A DNA stretch of 64,000 nucleotides from Herpetosiphon llansteffanensis (GTDB taxonomy: Bacteria; Chloroflexota; Chloroflexia; Chloroflexales; Herpetosiphonaceae). Shown in pieces: positions 7,326 to 16,076 of this stretch (position 1 is its first letter; every line of letters starts with the position of its first letter). Below the pieces are notes generated by a model, which did no database searches, was not told the DNA's origin, and worked only from the letters and a program-made list of their open reading frames with translations. The DNA lies in assembly GCF_003205875.1 (NCBI RefSeq), contig NZ_PUBZ01000083.1, positions 1 to 64,000 on the forward strand, in the 5' to 3' direction. The position numbers were made by a program, and so were the translations under genes.

Positions 7326-8312
7326 ATGAATGCAGCAATTACTGGCTGGGGGCGCTACGCTCCCGAACGCGTGCTTACCAACGAAGAGCTTGAACACATT
7401 GTCGATACCAATGCCGAATGGATTCAATCGCGCACTGGCATTCAGCGCCGCCATATTGTGGCCGAAGGCCAAGCAACCTCAGATATGGCCACCCGCGCCG
7501 CGCGGATTGCGCTCGCTAAAGCTGGCGTGCAGCCAGAAGAGCTTGATTTAATTGTGGTTGCTACCACCTCGCCCGATTTGCTCTTGCCCTCAACCGCCGC
7601 CTTAGTTCAAACCAAATTGGGCGCAATCAACGCTGGCGTGATGGATATGAACGCCGCTTGCTGTGGCTTTTTATATGCACTCAGCGCAGTCACCGCCATG
7701 ATTCGCGGCGGCGGTTTGCGTAAAGTATTACTCTGCGGAGCAGAAACCATCTCGCCATTCCTAAATTGGCAAGATCGTAATACCTGCGTGATTTTCGGCG
7801 ATGCTGCTGGTGCGGTGATTCTCGAAGCAACCGAGCAAGAACATGGCTTGCAAGCCTACAAGTTGGGCGCGATTCCCGATACCGCCGAATTATTGTGGAT
7901 CAAGGCTGGAGCCACGCTCTACCCTGCAACTCACGAGCGGCTTGATCAGTCTGAACAATATATTCAGATGAATGGCGCTGAAGTGTTCAAGTATGCGGTG
8001 CGCTCGATGGTTGATAGTTCGTTGCATGTGTTGCAGCAAGTTGGCAAAACACCCGCCGATGTGCAATTGGTCGTGCCACATCAAGCGAATCTGCGCATTA
8101 TCGAGGCGGTTGCTAAGCGGCTCAACGTGCCAATGGAGCAGGTATTTGTCAATATTCAAGAATATGGCAATACCTCAGCCGCCACCTTGCCCGTAGCCTT
8201 GGCCGAAGCCGCCGATGCTGGCCGCATGCAGCCAGGCGATACCATTTTGCTGACCGCATTTGGCGGCGGCCTAACTTGGGCTTCAGGCGTGTTGGTGTGG
8301 GGCGGGAAGTAG
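7326..8312 (+). CDS. fabH: Beta-ketoacyl-ACP synthase III
   Basis: FabH condenses acetyl-CoA (or a branched acyl-CoA) with malonyl-ACP to start fatty-acid synthesis. The 328-residue protein contains the thiolase-fold catalytic triad: Cys112 in NAACCGF, His252 in VPHQANLRI and Asn282 in EYGNTSAA. The C-terminal GGGLTW motif is also present. The start chosen (ATG 7326) begins at the usual residue, with GGGAG upstream, rather than the longer frame at 7287. It is the first gene of the FAS cluster. Primer preference, which decides straight or branched lipids, is not predictable here. Confidence 0.96.
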   Translation: MNAAITGWGRYAPERVLTNEELEHIVDTNAEWIQSRTGIQRRHIVAEGQATSDMATRAARIALAKAGVQPEELDLIVVATTSPDLLLPSTAALVQTKLGAINAGVMDMNAACCGFLYALSAVTAMIRGGGLRKVLLCGAETISPFLNWQDRNTCVIFGDAAGAVILEATEQEHGLQAYKLGAIPDTAELLWIKAGATLYPATHERLDQSEQYIQMNGAEVFKYAVRSMVDSSLHVLQQVGKTPADVQLVVPHQANLRIIEAVAKRLNVPMEQVFVNIQEYGNTSAATLPVALAEAADAGRMQPGDTILLTAFGGGLTWASGVLVWGGK

Positions 8313-8440
8313 AACATAGAGCATAGAGCATAGAGCATAGGTATTTGGGAGCGGGAATTGGGTGTTGGGGATCAGTTTTGAAACCGCGAAGAGCGTTCCG
8401 ATCCCCAGCCCCCAACCCCCGACCTCCAGCATATACAGAA
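8312..8440. repeat. Heptad word repeats between fabH and fabD
   Basis: The spacer starts with tandem catagag units (about 8316-8340, period 7). It is followed by G-rich and then C-rich words (gatccccagcccccaaccc and neighbours). The same tandem unit occurs at 61.5 kb. An in-frame upstream extension of fabD runs through this low-complexity sequence and was not accepted as coding. Confidence 0.6.
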
Positions 8441-8449
8441 AGATACCCA

Positions 8450-9382
8450 ATGACAATCGGATTGCTTTTTCCTGGCCAAGGCTCGCAGAAAGTGGGCATG
8501 GGTCGTGAGGTCTACGAACAATCGGCGGCGGCCCGGGCAATTTTTGCTGAAGCCAATGCAGTGCTGGGCTTTGATTTGGCAGCGTTGTGCTTTGATGGGC
8601 CAGAAGCTGATTTAAGCGCAACTGAAAATACCCAACCAGCCTTGCTGACCGTGAGCGTGGCCTTGTTGGCGGCGCTGGCCGAGGCAGGCATCGCGCTGAA
8701 ACCAAGCGTAGTTGCAGGCCATTCGTTGGGCGAATATAGCGCCTTGGTTGCCGCCAAAGCCCTTGATTTTGCTACCGCGCTGCGTTTGGTGCGCCAACGT
8801 GGCGAATTGATGGCCCAAGCCAGCGAAGGTGCGATGGCTGCCGTCATTGGGCTGGATCTTGCGCCGCTCGAAGCTGTGTGTGCTAACGTGAGCGAGCTTG
8901 GCCCATGCGTTGTGGCTAACCAAAACGCCCACGGCCAATTGGTGATTAGCGGAGCGAGTGCGGCGGTCGCGGCAGCAAGCGAACAAGCCAAAGCTGCTGG
9001 GGCCAAAAAAATCATGCCTTTGAATGTGAGTGCTGCGTTTCACTCACCCTTGATGGAAGCAACCGCTGCTGGCTTAGCGCCGGCAATTGAGGCAGCGGCG
9101 ATTGTTGCTGCCCAAGTGCCAGTAATTGCCAATAGCACCGCCCAAGCAATCAGCAGTGCCGCCGAGATTCGGGCCGAGCTAGTGGCCCAAATTACGGCTC
9201 CAGTCCGCTGGATTGCCTCAATCGAACAAATGGCGGCCTTGGGTGTGCAAACTGTGATTGAAATTGGCGCTGGCAGCGTGCTGACTGGCTTGGTTAAGCG
9301 CATCGATCCAAGCTTACAACGCCTGAATCTTGCCAGCTTTGATGACATAGCTACGATTGGCGAGTACAATAACGCCCAGTAG
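8450..9382 (+). CDS. fabD: Malonyl-CoA:ACP transacylase
   Basis: FabD moves malonyl groups from malonyl-CoA to the phosphopantetheine of AcpP. The 310-residue protein begins with the typical LFPGQGSQKVGMG. It has the nucleophile Ser92 in GHSLGEY and the partner His198 in AFHSPLM. The GQG and QPAL segments are also in place. The start at 8450 was chosen because the longer frame (8345) reads through repeat DNA; the ribosome site is weak. A nested inverted-repeat element separates it from the following fabG. Confidence 0.95.
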   Translation: MTIGLLFPGQGSQKVGMGREVYEQSAAARAIFAEANAVLGFDLAALCFDGPEADLSATENTQPALLTVSVALLAALAEAGIALKPSVVAGHSLGEYSALVAAKALDFATALRLVRQRGELMAQASEGAMAAVIGLDLAPLEAVCANVSELGPCVVANQNAHGQLVISGASAAVAAASEQAKAAGAKKIMPLNVSAAFHSPLMEATAAGLAPAIEAAAIVAAQVPVIANSTAQAISSAAEIRAELVAQITAPVRWIASIEQMAALGVQTVIEIGAGSVLTGLVKRIDPSLQRLNLASFDDIATIGEYNNAQ

Positions 9383-9387
9383 TATAA

Positions 9388-9570
9388 GCTTTCAAGGGTA
9401 GAATGAATCGTCGATTGGCATGCCCTCACCCCCCTAACCCCCTCTCCCGCCCAGCGAGCGAGGGGGAACCATCCTGGCATGAAGCCTAGAACTCCCCTCT
9501 CCCGCCGCAGTGGGAGAGGGGCTGGGGGTGAGGGCATGGAGCGTATCCTTGAAAACCTACCCTTGAAAGC
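9388..9570. mobile_element. MITE-like nested inverted-repeat element in the FAS cluster
   Basis: The element is 183 bp between fabD and fabG. The outer ends are a perfect 14-bp inverted repeat: GCTTTCAAGGGTAG (9388-9401) and CTACCCTTGAAAGC (9557-9570). Inside lies a second inverted pair belonging to the dispersed GC-rich family: GCCCTCACCCCC (from 9422) and GGGGGTGAGGGC (to 9535). It has no coding capacity. It could be a non-autonomous mobile unit, or a terminator-like structure. Confidence 0.6.
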
Positions 9571-9597
9571 ATAATGTAAGTGGGTGAGGCAGCTGCT

Positions 9598-10347
9598 ATG
9601 CGGGGAATGAAAGACCATGTGGCGATTGTTACCGGAGCATCGCGCGGAATTGGCCGAGCGATTGCCTTGGAGCTAGCCAGTTGGGGCGTTAAAGTCGTTG
9701 TCAATTATCAATCAAGTGCCGCTAAAGCCGAAGCCGTGGTTGGCGAAATCCAAGCTGCTGGTGGCACGGCCATGGCAATTCAAGCAGATGTGACCGATCA
9801 GCAGGCAGTTGAAACCATGGTGACCCAAACCTTAACCGAATGGGGCATGATTCACATTTTGATCAACAATGCGGGCATTACCCGCGACAACCTATTTCAG
9901 CGGTTGAAAGACGAGGAATGGGACGATGTGATCAAAGCTGATCTGACCTCGGCATTTTTATGTACCCAAGCAGTGTTGCCAGCGATGCGGGCCAACAGCT
10001 ATGGCCGAATCGTCAGCATTGCCTCGTTGGCGGGTTTGGCGGGCAATGTTGGCCAAACCAACTATGCTGCTGCCAAGATGGGCTTGGTTGGTTTTTCCAA
10101 GGCTGTAGCGCGCGAAGTAACCGCCGATGGAATTGTGGTGAATGTGGTAGCACCTGGCTATATCGACACCGACTTTATCGACCATATTCCGCAATGGCTG
10201 CGGACATGGGCGCTTGATGTGATTCCGCTCAAACGCTTTGGCAAAGTTGAAGAAGTTGCGCCAGCGGTGGCCTTTCTGGCCTCGCCTGCTGCATCGTATA
10301 TTATTGGCCATGTGCTGACGATTGACGGCGGCTGGGTCATGCCATAG
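9598..10347 (+). CDS. fabG: 3-oxoacyl-ACP reductase, first FabG copy
   Basis: FabG reduces 3-ketoacyl-ACP to 3-hydroxyacyl-ACP with NADPH. The protein (249 residues) is a classical short-chain dehydrogenase with TGASRGIGRAIA (cofactor loop), NNAGITRDN, a catalytic Ser in SIASLAG and YAAAK. The helix-4 Asn is replaced by Asp (KADL). It ends with the GGWVMP tail of the family. Start choices are GTG 9580, ATG 9598 and ATG 9607; 9598 is preceded by GTGAGG. It is followed after 9 nt by a second, degenerate paralogue and then by a third copy. Confidence 0.92.
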   Translation: MRGMKDHVAIVTGASRGIGRAIALELASWGVKVVVNYQSSAAKAEAVVGEIQAAGGTAMAIQADVTDQQAVETMVTQTLTEWGMIHILINNAGITRDNLFQRLKDEEWDDVIKADLTSAFLCTQAVLPAMRANSYGRIVSIASLAGLAGNVGQTNYAAAKMGLVGFSKAVAREVTADGIVVNVVAPGYIDTDFIDHIPQWLRTWALDVIPLKRFGKVEEVAPAVAFLASPAASYIIGHVLTIDGGWVMP

Positions 10348-10356
10348 GGGTGCAGA

Positions 10357-11100
10357 ATGAGTATCAACGATCAAGTAGCGATTGTCACAGGTGGTACTGG
10401 CGCGATTGGGCGTGAAGTTGTCTCAGGGCTCATTCAACGCGGCGCACGGGTGGTTTTTTGCTATCGCCAACGCGATGAGCTGGCCGAAGAAATGTGTGCC
10501 ACGATTGCCGACGAACAACGCCTGATTGCGATCAAGGCCGATGTGCGCGATGCTGAAGCCATGAACAGCTTGGTTGAGGTTGCGGTGCGGCGCTGGGAGC
10601 GGCTCGATATGCTGATCACCGCGCATTCAGCGGTTAACAACGCGCCGGTTGCTGAGATGACGCTGGAGCAATGGAACGATGTGCTGGAGACGATGCTGCG
10701 TGGCGTAACCCGCATTACCCGCGCCGTGTTGCGGCCTATGCAAAAAGCCCGTTATGGGCGGATTATTACAATTACTGGCTATCAGCCTTTGGCTGGCGGC
10801 CTGACCCAAGCCAATTATGCTGCCGCGCTTGGCGGAATTATTGGCTTTTCTAAATCGCTGGCTCGCGAGGTTGCGCCGTGGGGCATTACGGTCAATAGCG
10901 TTGCGCCGGGCCTGATTTCGCGGCCACATATGTCGAGTTTTGACCCAAGTTATATCCCATGGGCCACCAATATTGTGCCGCTCAAACGCTTGGGTGCGCC
11001 TGCCGAAATTACGCCAGCGATTTTTATGCTGGCCAATCCAGAGGCAGGCTATATTACCGGCCAAGTGCTGCCAGTCGATGGCGGTTGGCGCATGGTTTAG
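10357..11100 (+). CDS. FabG-like SDR paralogue lacking catalytic residues
   Basis: The 247-residue protein is clearly a sister of the flanking FabG proteins, with TGGTGAIGREV as cofactor loop, GIIGFSKSLAREV, VNSVAPG and the C-terminal GGW. The active site is lost, however. The motif YxxxK reads YAAAL (Tyr154, Leu158 instead of Lys), the catalytic Ser position is Gly141 (TITGYQ), the helix-4 Asn is Met, and NNAG is replaced by TAHS. It may still bind NADP(H) but should not perform the normal reduction. A structural partner in FabG tetramers or a regulatory role is possible. The reading frame is intact with normal codon use, so it is not a decaying pseudogene. Confidence 0.85.
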   Translation: MSINDQVAIVTGGTGAIGREVVSGLIQRGARVVFCYRQRDELAEEMCATIADEQRLIAIKADVRDAEAMNSLVEVAVRRWERLDMLITAHSAVNNAPVAEMTLEQWNDVLETMLRGVTRITRAVLRPMQKARYGRIITITGYQPLAGGLTQANYAAALGGIIGFSKSLAREVAPWGITVNSVAPGLISRPHMSSFDPSYIPWATNIVPLKRLGAPAEITPAIFMLANPEAGYITGQVLPVDGGWRMV

Positions 11101-11116
11101 TATTGAAGGAGCAAGC

Positions 11117-11872
11117 ATGCAACTAGATTTAACAGGTCGTGTCGCAATTGTGACTGGAGCTTCACGTGGCATCGGGCGTTCGATTGCCGAGGCGTTGGCT
11201 GCAAGCGGAGCCGCCGTGGTGGTCAATTATCGTGGCAGCGAAGCAGCAGCCGCCGAGGTCGTTGAGTCGATTACGGCCAAAGGTGGCAAAGCGCTTGCTG
11301 TGCAAGCAGATGTAGCCGACCCTGCCAGCCACGAAACCTTGCTCAAAGCAACAACCGAAGCCTTTGGGCGGGTCGATATTCTGGTCAACAATGCTGGCAT
11401 TACCCGTGATAACTTGTTGTTGCGCATGAAAGAGAGCGAAATTGATGATGTGTTGCAAACCAACTTGCGCGGCGTGATGTTGCTCACCAAGGCTGTGCTG
11501 CGCCCGATGATGAAAAATAAATGGGGCCGCGTAATCACGATTAGCTCAGTGATTGGCTTGACGGGCAATGCTGGCCAATCCAATTATGCCGCCGCCAAAG
11601 CAGGCCTGATCGGTTTTAGCAAATCGGTGGCCCAAGAAATGGCTTCGCGCGGCATTACCGCCAATGCGATATGCCCAGGCTTCATTGAAACCGATATGAC
11701 CCGCAACGCCATGTCCGAAGACTTGATCAACAAAGCCTTGGATCGGATTCCCTTGGCGCGCATGGGCCAACCTGCCGAAATCGCCAATGCGGTGGTTTTC
11801 TTGGCTTCCGATGCTGCTGGCTACATCACAGGCCAAACCTTGGCCGTCGATGGCGGCATGACCATGTATTAG
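11117..11872 (+). CDS. fabG: 3-oxoacyl-ACP reductase, third FabG copy
   Basis: This 251-residue SDR has all FabG hallmarks: TGASRGIGRSIA, NNAGITRDNLLLRM, helix-4 Asn (QTNLRG), Ser in TISSVIG, YAAAK and GFIETDMT. It is the best candidate for the housekeeping 3-ketoacyl-ACP reductase. GAAGGAG lies 6 nt before ATG 11117; the longer frame at 10940 overlaps the previous gene and was rejected. It is followed by accC after 48 nt. Confidence 0.95.
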   Translation: MQLDLTGRVAIVTGASRGIGRSIAEALAASGAAVVVNYRGSEAAAAEVVESITAKGGKALAVQADVADPASHETLLKATTEAFGRVDILVNNAGITRDNLLLRMKESEIDDVLQTNLRGVMLLTKAVLRPMMKNKWGRVITISSVIGLTGNAGQSNYAAAKAGLIGFSKSVAQEMASRGITANAICPGFIETDMTRNAMSEDLINKALDRIPLARMGQPAEIANAVVFLASDAAGYITGQTLAVDGGMTMY

Positions 11873-11920
11873 AGAGCAGCGTTGGGACGTTTGCTTGAAC
11901 GCTTTAGCTGAGGAACCACC

Positions 11921-13288
11921 ATGTTACGCAAAATTCTCGTTGCCAATCGTGGCGAAATTGCCGTGCGGATCATTCGCGCCTGCCATGAACTAGGCATCAA
12001 AGCGGTTGCCGCCTATTCCGAGGCCGATCGTGATTCGCTGGCAGTGCGCATGGCCGATGAAGCAATTTGTATCGGCCCGCCAGCCCCCGCTAAATCCTAC
12101 CTGAACGCGCCAGCTTTGATTAGCGCCGCGCTGATTAGCGATTGCGATGCGATTCACCCTGGCTATGGCTTTCTTTCGGAAAACCCCTATTTTGCCGAGA
12201 GTTGCCGCGAATGTGGCCTGACCTTCATTGGCCCTTCGGCAGATTCGATTCAGCGCATGGGCGATAAAGCCCTTGCCAAACAAGCCATGAAACTTGCTGG
12301 CCTGCCCTTGATTCCAGGCACCGAAAACCCCTTGACCAGCGTTGAAGAAGCCCAAGGCCTTGCAGATAGCATTGGCTACCCGGTGCTCTTGAAGGCTGTC
12401 GCTGGCGGTGGCGGGCGTGGGATGCGCGTCGTCAACCAGCCAGACGAATTGACCAGAGCCTTCAATACGGCGCGGGCCGAGGCCGAAGCCGCTTTTGGGC
12501 GTGGCGATTTGTATATGGAAAAATACTTGCCCGTCGTGCGCCACGTTGAAATTCAAATCTTGGCCGACCAGCATGGCAATGCAATTCACCTTGGCGAGCG
12601 CGATTGCTCGTTGCAACGTCGCCACCAAAAAGTGGTTGAAGAAGGCCCATCGCCAGCTTTGACCCCAGAATTGCGTCAAAAAATGGGCGAAGCCGCCTTG
12701 CACGGCGTGCGCGAGATTGGCTACTACAACGCCGGAACCATGGAATTTTTGCTCGATCATCAGGGAAATTTCTATTTTATGGAAATGAATACCCGCTTGC
12801 AGGTTGAGCATCCAGTGACCGAATGGCTGACCGGCTTGGATTTAGTTAAGTGGCAAATTCGGATTGCTTCTGGCGAACGCTTGACGCTCGCTCAGGATGA
12901 CATTAAAATACGCGGGCATGCGATTGAATGTCGGATTAATGCCGAAGATGCTGACCGTGATTTTATGCCTGCTGGCGGTACTGTCGATCTCTATTTACCA
13001 CCAGGTGGCCCAGGTGTGCGGGTCGATTCGCATCTGTATTCAGGCTATCGTACCCCTACCAACTACGACTCGATGTTAGCCAAAGTGATCGTATGGGGCG
13101 AAACGCGGCTTGAGGCCATTGAACGGATGCGGCGGGCATTAAGCGAGTGTGTGATTAGTGGCATTACAACCACCTTGCCATTTCAACTGCGCATGATGAA
13201 CGAACCAGCTTTTGTGAGCGGTGATGTTGCCACGCACACCTTGGCTGATATTTTAAATCAACAGACTGCCAAAGAAGCGACAGCCTAG
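11921..13288 (+). CDS. accC: Acetyl-CoA carboxylase, biotin carboxylase subunit
   Basis: AccC carboxylates the biotin of BCCP with bicarbonate and ATP, feeding malonyl-CoA to FabD. The 455-residue protein shows the biotin-carboxylase N-domain (ILVANRGEIAVRIIRACHE), the ATP-grasp Gly-rich loop (AGGGGRGMR), the ERDCSLQRRHQK segment and the EMNTRLQVEHPVTE signature with catalytic residues. TGAGGA precedes the ATG. No accB, accA or accD is nearby, so the partner subunits lie elsewhere. Length and motifs fit a housekeeping biotin carboxylase; a propionyl- or pyruvate-carboxylase subunit is less likely. Confidence 0.95.
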   Translation: MLRKILVANRGEIAVRIIRACHELGIKAVAAYSEADRDSLAVRMADEAICIGPPAPAKSYLNAPALISAALISDCDAIHPGYGFLSENPYFAESCRECGLTFIGPSADSIQRMGDKALAKQAMKLAGLPLIPGTENPLTSVEEAQGLADSIGYPVLLKAVAGGGGRGMRVVNQPDELTRAFNTARAEAEAAFGRGDLYMEKYLPVVRHVEIQILADQHGNAIHLGERDCSLQRRHQKVVEEGPSPALTPELRQKMGEAALHGVREIGYYNAGTMEFLLDHQGNFYFMEMNTRLQVEHPVTEWLTGLDLVKWQIRIASGERLTLAQDDIKIRGHAIECRINAEDADRDFMPAGGTVDLYLPPGGPGVRVDSHLYSGYRTPTNYDSMLAKVIVWGETRLEAIERMRRALSECVISGITTTLPFQLRMMNEPAFVSGDVATHTLADILNQQTAKEATA

Positions 13289-13307
13289 GGCAGTCGTGGA
13301 GAAAACC

Positions 13308-13658
13308 GTGAATCAACCATTTGGAACTGTGACAATTGCTCCCGATGTGCTTTCAGCGATTGTCTCGCTGACGGCCCAAGATGTTGCTGGCGTTGCGCGT
13401 TTGGGCAGCGTGCCCGGCCAACAACGCATGGGCAGCATGCTGGGGAGCGGAACTGCCAACGCCGATGGCGTGGCAATTCGGGTTGTCGATGATAGTGTCA
13501 GTGCCGATTGCTACCTGATCGCCCAACCCGATATCAACTTGCTTGATCTCGGTGCTCGTGTTCAATCGGCAGTAACCGAAGCGTTAAACGAAATGGTCGG
13601 GATGCCCGTCCGCGCCGTTAACGTCTATATTCAGGATGTCGAGCAGAACCGTGGGTAG
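13308..13658 (+). CDS. Asp23/Gls24 (DUF322) family envelope stress protein
   Basis: This 116-residue protein belongs to the Asp23/Gls24 family, whose members are alkaline-shock or membrane-associated proteins in Gram-positives and are commonly encoded between accC and nusB. It has the family pattern [25 protein letters not shown] followed by the VNVYIQDV ending. Two GTG starts are possible: 13296, or 13308 with GGAGA at 13298-13302; the latter was chosen. It overlaps the start of nusB by 23 nt, so the two are coupled. The role is inferred from the family only. Confidence 0.85.
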   Translation: MNQPFGTVTIAPDVLSAIVSLTAQDVAGVARLGSVPGQQRMGSMLGSGTANADGVAIRVVDDSVSADCYLIAQPDINLLDLGARVQSAVTEALNEMVGMPVRAVNVYIQDVEQNRG

Positions 13659-14076
13659 CCTTCGCCACCGAGTGCGTGCTGCGGCACTTCAGGCACTCTT
13701 TGAACTTGATCAAACCACCCACGACCTTGATTCGGTTGTTGCACGCATCAGCGATGATGAAATGTTCAGCGCAGAAGGTCGTGATTTTTTTGCCCGTATT
13801 GTCAATGGTGCATGGAGCAATCGTCAAGAGATTGATGATTTAATTGCCAAAATTGCCCCATCTTGGCCTGTCCACCAAATGCCAGGCGTGGATATTGCGG
13901 TGCTGCGCATCGCCTTGTTTGAAATTCTTTACGATGCGGCAGCGGATAAAGCTCCGGTTAAAGCCGTGATTAATGAAGCGGTCGAGCTTGCAAAACACTT
14001 CGGCAGCGATAATTCTGGCCGATTTGTCAATGGCGTGCTCAGTACCGTGGTCAATAAACCTGAATCCGAGGAATAA
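13636..14076 (+). CDS. nusB: Transcription antitermination protein NusB
   Basis: NusB binds boxA RNA together with NusE/S10 to prevent premature termination in rRNA operons. The 146-residue protein has the N-terminal [16 protein letters not shown], the hydrophobic core [14 protein letters not shown] and the C-terminal [28 protein letters not shown] signature. ATG 13636 lies inside the previous gene; GTG 13651 is an alternative start. Its position between the Asp23 gene and acpP suggests co-transcription of the cluster. Confidence 0.93.
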   Translation: MSSRTVGSLRHRVRAAALQALFELDQTTHDLDSVVARISDDEMFSAEGRDFFARIVNGAWSNRQEIDDLIAKIAPSWPVHQMPGVDIAVLRIALFEILYDAAADKAPVKAVINEAVELAKHFGSDNSGRFVNGVLSTVVNKPESEE

Positions 14077-14131
14077 CGCAGGAAGCATTTTTGCTAGCCT
14101 CGGACATATTTTCTATACGGAGATTCTACCA

Positions 14132-14371
14132 ATGGCAGACTTAAACGAACGCTTGAAGAAATTGGTTGCTGAACAATTGGGCGTGGAAGAAGAAAAAATT
14201 GTCCCAAGCGCAACCTTCTTGGATGACCTCAACGCCGATTCACTCGATTTGGTCGAGTTGGTCATGTCGCTCGAAGAAGAATTCGGCGTGGAAATTACCG
14301 ACGAAGAAGCTGAAAAATTGCGCACCGTCGGCGATGCCGAAGCATTTATCAAAGCACACATCCAAGAGTAA
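14132..14371 (+). CDS. acpP: Acyl carrier protein
   Basis: AcpP carries growing acyl chains on a phosphopantetheine arm attached to Ser37 in the [10 protein letters not shown]-type motif (here [10 protein letters not shown]). The 79-residue acidic protein has the expected four-helix pattern. The start at 14132 follows CGGAG; the longer frame at 13973 overlaps nusB and was rejected. It ends the fatty-acid cluster, with a clear terminator 16 nt downstream. The phosphopantetheine donor is CoA, made with coaD at the start of the same block. Confidence 0.97.
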   Translation: MADLNERLKKLVAEQLGVEEEKIVPSATFLDDLNADSLDLVELVMSLEEEFGVEITDEEAEKLRTVGDAEAFIKAHIQE

Positions 14372-14386
14372 TTTGTATGCGAACAG

Positions 14387-14440
14387 TGGACAATGCCACC
14401 CAAGGCTCAAACCTTGCGGCATTGTCCATTTGTTATTTGT
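14387..14440 (+). terminator. Terminator after acpP
   Basis: TGGACAATGCC (14387-14397) pairs with GGCATTGTCCA (14418-14428). A smaller inner stem AAGG/CCTT lies between them, and TTTGTTATTT follows. It closes the fabH-acpP transcription unit. Confidence 0.88.
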
Positions 14441-14505
14441 TGGGCTTGAGGTTAATACTTGCTTAAAGCGTATCCCCAAAGCCTTTAGCTAGTGGTCAGA
14501 CGCTT

Positions 14506-14976
14506 ATGACAATTTTTGGGATTGGCCCGTTTGAATTTGTGATCATCTTGGTGATTGCCCTCGTGGTCGTCGGCCCTGAACGCTTGCCTGAAATGCTGTT
14601 TCAAATTGGCCAGTGGATCAGCAAAGGCCGCAAGATGATCAACGATCTGCGCAATCAGGCCCGCAATGAGTTGGGCGACGATTATGAATCGGTCGAGAAG
14701 ATGGCCCGCCAGTTGCGCGACCTCGATCCGCGCCGCCAAATTCAGGAGCTTGGGCGCTCGATTCTCTCCGATGACGATCGGGCAATGATCGTCGACCTTG
14801 GCCTCGACCCCAAAACCACTGCCGCTGCCAACGTGATTGACCCAACTCCCAAACCTCCCTTGGCCCGTCCAGAGATTGCCAACCAAGCCCGTATGATGCT
14901 CGATGACGATTTGCTTGACCAACCGCTTGATCAGGCATTGCGTGCCTCAGCCGCCGAGGAGCAAACCAATGGCTAA
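14506..14976 (+). CDS. tatA: Sec-independent translocase TatA/B family protein
   Basis: The 156-residue protein starts with the Tat signature: a short N-terminal membrane helix (FVIILVIALVVVGPERLPEML) with the GPERLP hinge, then an amphipathic helix (QIGQWISKGRKMINDLRNQA) and a long charged tail. The length and GPERLP hinge are closer to TatB than TatA. It acts with TatC at the membrane to recognise twin-arginine precursors. The end overlaps tatC by 8 nt, which indicates coupling. No other TatA lies in the window. Confidence 0.88.
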   Translation: MTIFGIGPFEFVIILVIALVVVGPERLPEMLFQIGQWISKGRKMINDLRNQARNELGDDYESVEKMARQLRDLDPRRQIQELGRSILSDDDRAMIVDLGLDPKTTAAANVIDPTPKPPLARPEIANQARMMLDDDLLDQPLDQALRASAAEEQTNG

Positions 14977-15721
14977 AGCTACACCTGTTGTTGATGGCAC
15001 CATGACCTTGCTCGACCACTTGCGCGAGTTGCGTTCACGCCTTACCAAAGTTTCGATTGCAGTTTTAATTGGCATGCTTGGTGGTTTTTATATCGTCAAT
15101 AGCACTGGCTTTATCAAATATTTGATTTTGAGCTTTGCTGGCGAGCAGGGCGTACAAACCACCGAAGTCACCGAAACCTTTACGACCTACCTCAGCACCG
15201 CGCTCACCTTGGGCATTGCTGCTGCGATGCCGATTATCATCTATCAACTGCTGGCCTTCTTAGCGCCCGGCCTAACCCGCACCGAACGCAAATGGATTTT
15301 TATTGGCATGCCATTGGTGATTTTATGTTTTGTAGGCGGCATTGCTTTTGGCTGGTTTGTTACCGCACCTGCTGCCATTAAATTTTTGATCAATTTTGGC
15401 ACTGAGAATACTGGTAATTTGATTGAAAATAAGCCGCGGCTTGATGATTTTCTCTCGATTCTGACCCGCTTATTGCTGATCAATGGGATTGTGTTTGAGT
15501 TGCCAATGATCATGTTTACGCTGACCAAAATTGGTATTCTCAACCCCCGCAAACTTGGCCGCTATCGCCGCTATGTGGTGCTGATCACCGTGGTGGCGGC
15601 AGCAATTCTGACTCCAACCGGCGACCCTGCCAACCTCGCATTTTTGGCAGTGCCAATGTATTTCTTGTTTGAATTTGGCTTGTTGCTAGGCCGCTTGGCT
15701 CAGCCCAAAAACGCAAATTAA
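14969..15721 (+). CDS. tatC: Sec-independent protein translocase TatC
   Basis: TatC binds the twin-arginine signal peptide and forms the core of the Tat pore. The 250-residue protein has the N-terminal LLDHLRELRSRLTK motif and six hydrophobic segments. The conserved regions FLAPGLTRTERKW (after TM2) and FELPMIMFTLTKIGI (around TM4) are visible. GAGGAG lies 6-11 nt before ATG 14969, within the end of tatB. An imperfect GC-rich terminator hairpin follows after about 20 nt. Confidence 0.95.
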   Translation: MAKATPVVDGTMTLLDHLRELRSRLTKVSIAVLIGMLGGFYIVNSTGFIKYLILSFAGEQGVQTTEVTETFTTYLSTALTLGIAAAMPIIIYQLLAFLAPGLTRTERKWIFIGMPLVILCFVGGIAFGWFVTAPAAIKFLINFGTENTGNLIENKPRLDDFLSILTRLLLINGIVFELPMIMFTLTKIGILNPRKLGRYRRYVVLITVVAAAILTPTGDPANLAFLAVPMYFLFEFGLLLGRLAQPKNAN

Positions 15722-15739
15722 CTAACGCAATGCCCGTGC

Positions 15740-15788
15740 CCCCGCACCCGCTCCTACTGAACGCGGGTGCGGGGTTCATGCGTTTTTA
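15740..15788 (+). terminator. Terminator after tatC
   Basis: CCCCGCACCCGC (15740-15751) pairs perfectly with GCGGGTGCGGGG (15763-15774) with an 11-nt loop. The run ttcatgcgttttta follows. The loop word tactgaacgcgg resembles that of the nearby GC-rich repeats. Confidence 0.7.
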
Positions 15789-15820
15789 CCGACGTATTGC
15801 GGGAGAATCACGGGGTGAAA

Positions 15821-16035
15821 GGATGCTCTCACCCCCTAGCCCCCTCTCCCACTGAACGCGGGCGAGGGGGAACCGACCAGTGTTTCGCGAAAAACCACGA
15901 AGTTAAAGCATGCCCTCACCCCCTAGCCCCCTCTCCCACTAAACGCGGGCGAGGGGGAGCAACGGAATTTGTGGCCGAACCACAGCGTTAAAGCCCCTCT
16001 CCCATCCGATGGGAGAGGGGTTGGGGTGAGGGGAT
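15821..16035. repeat. GC-rich dispersed repeat cluster upstream of hsdM
   Basis: No gene lies between tatC and hsdM (355 nt). The spacer holds three related units: two carry ctcaccccctagccccctct plus a cgcgggcgagggggagc-type word, and a final inverted arm (gggagaggggttggggtgag) ends at about 16034. The family recurs at 9.4, 23.1-23.4, 48.9 and 59.2 kb. It forms strong potential hairpins. Confidence 0.75.
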
Positions 16036-16076
16036 CGCAAATATCGCAATCAAGTCGAATTAGACAGGAAACCATC

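Noticed and set aside
11990-12811. 273-codon minus-strand frame opposite accC
   Set aside because: accC is complete and canonical; the antisense product shows no domain.
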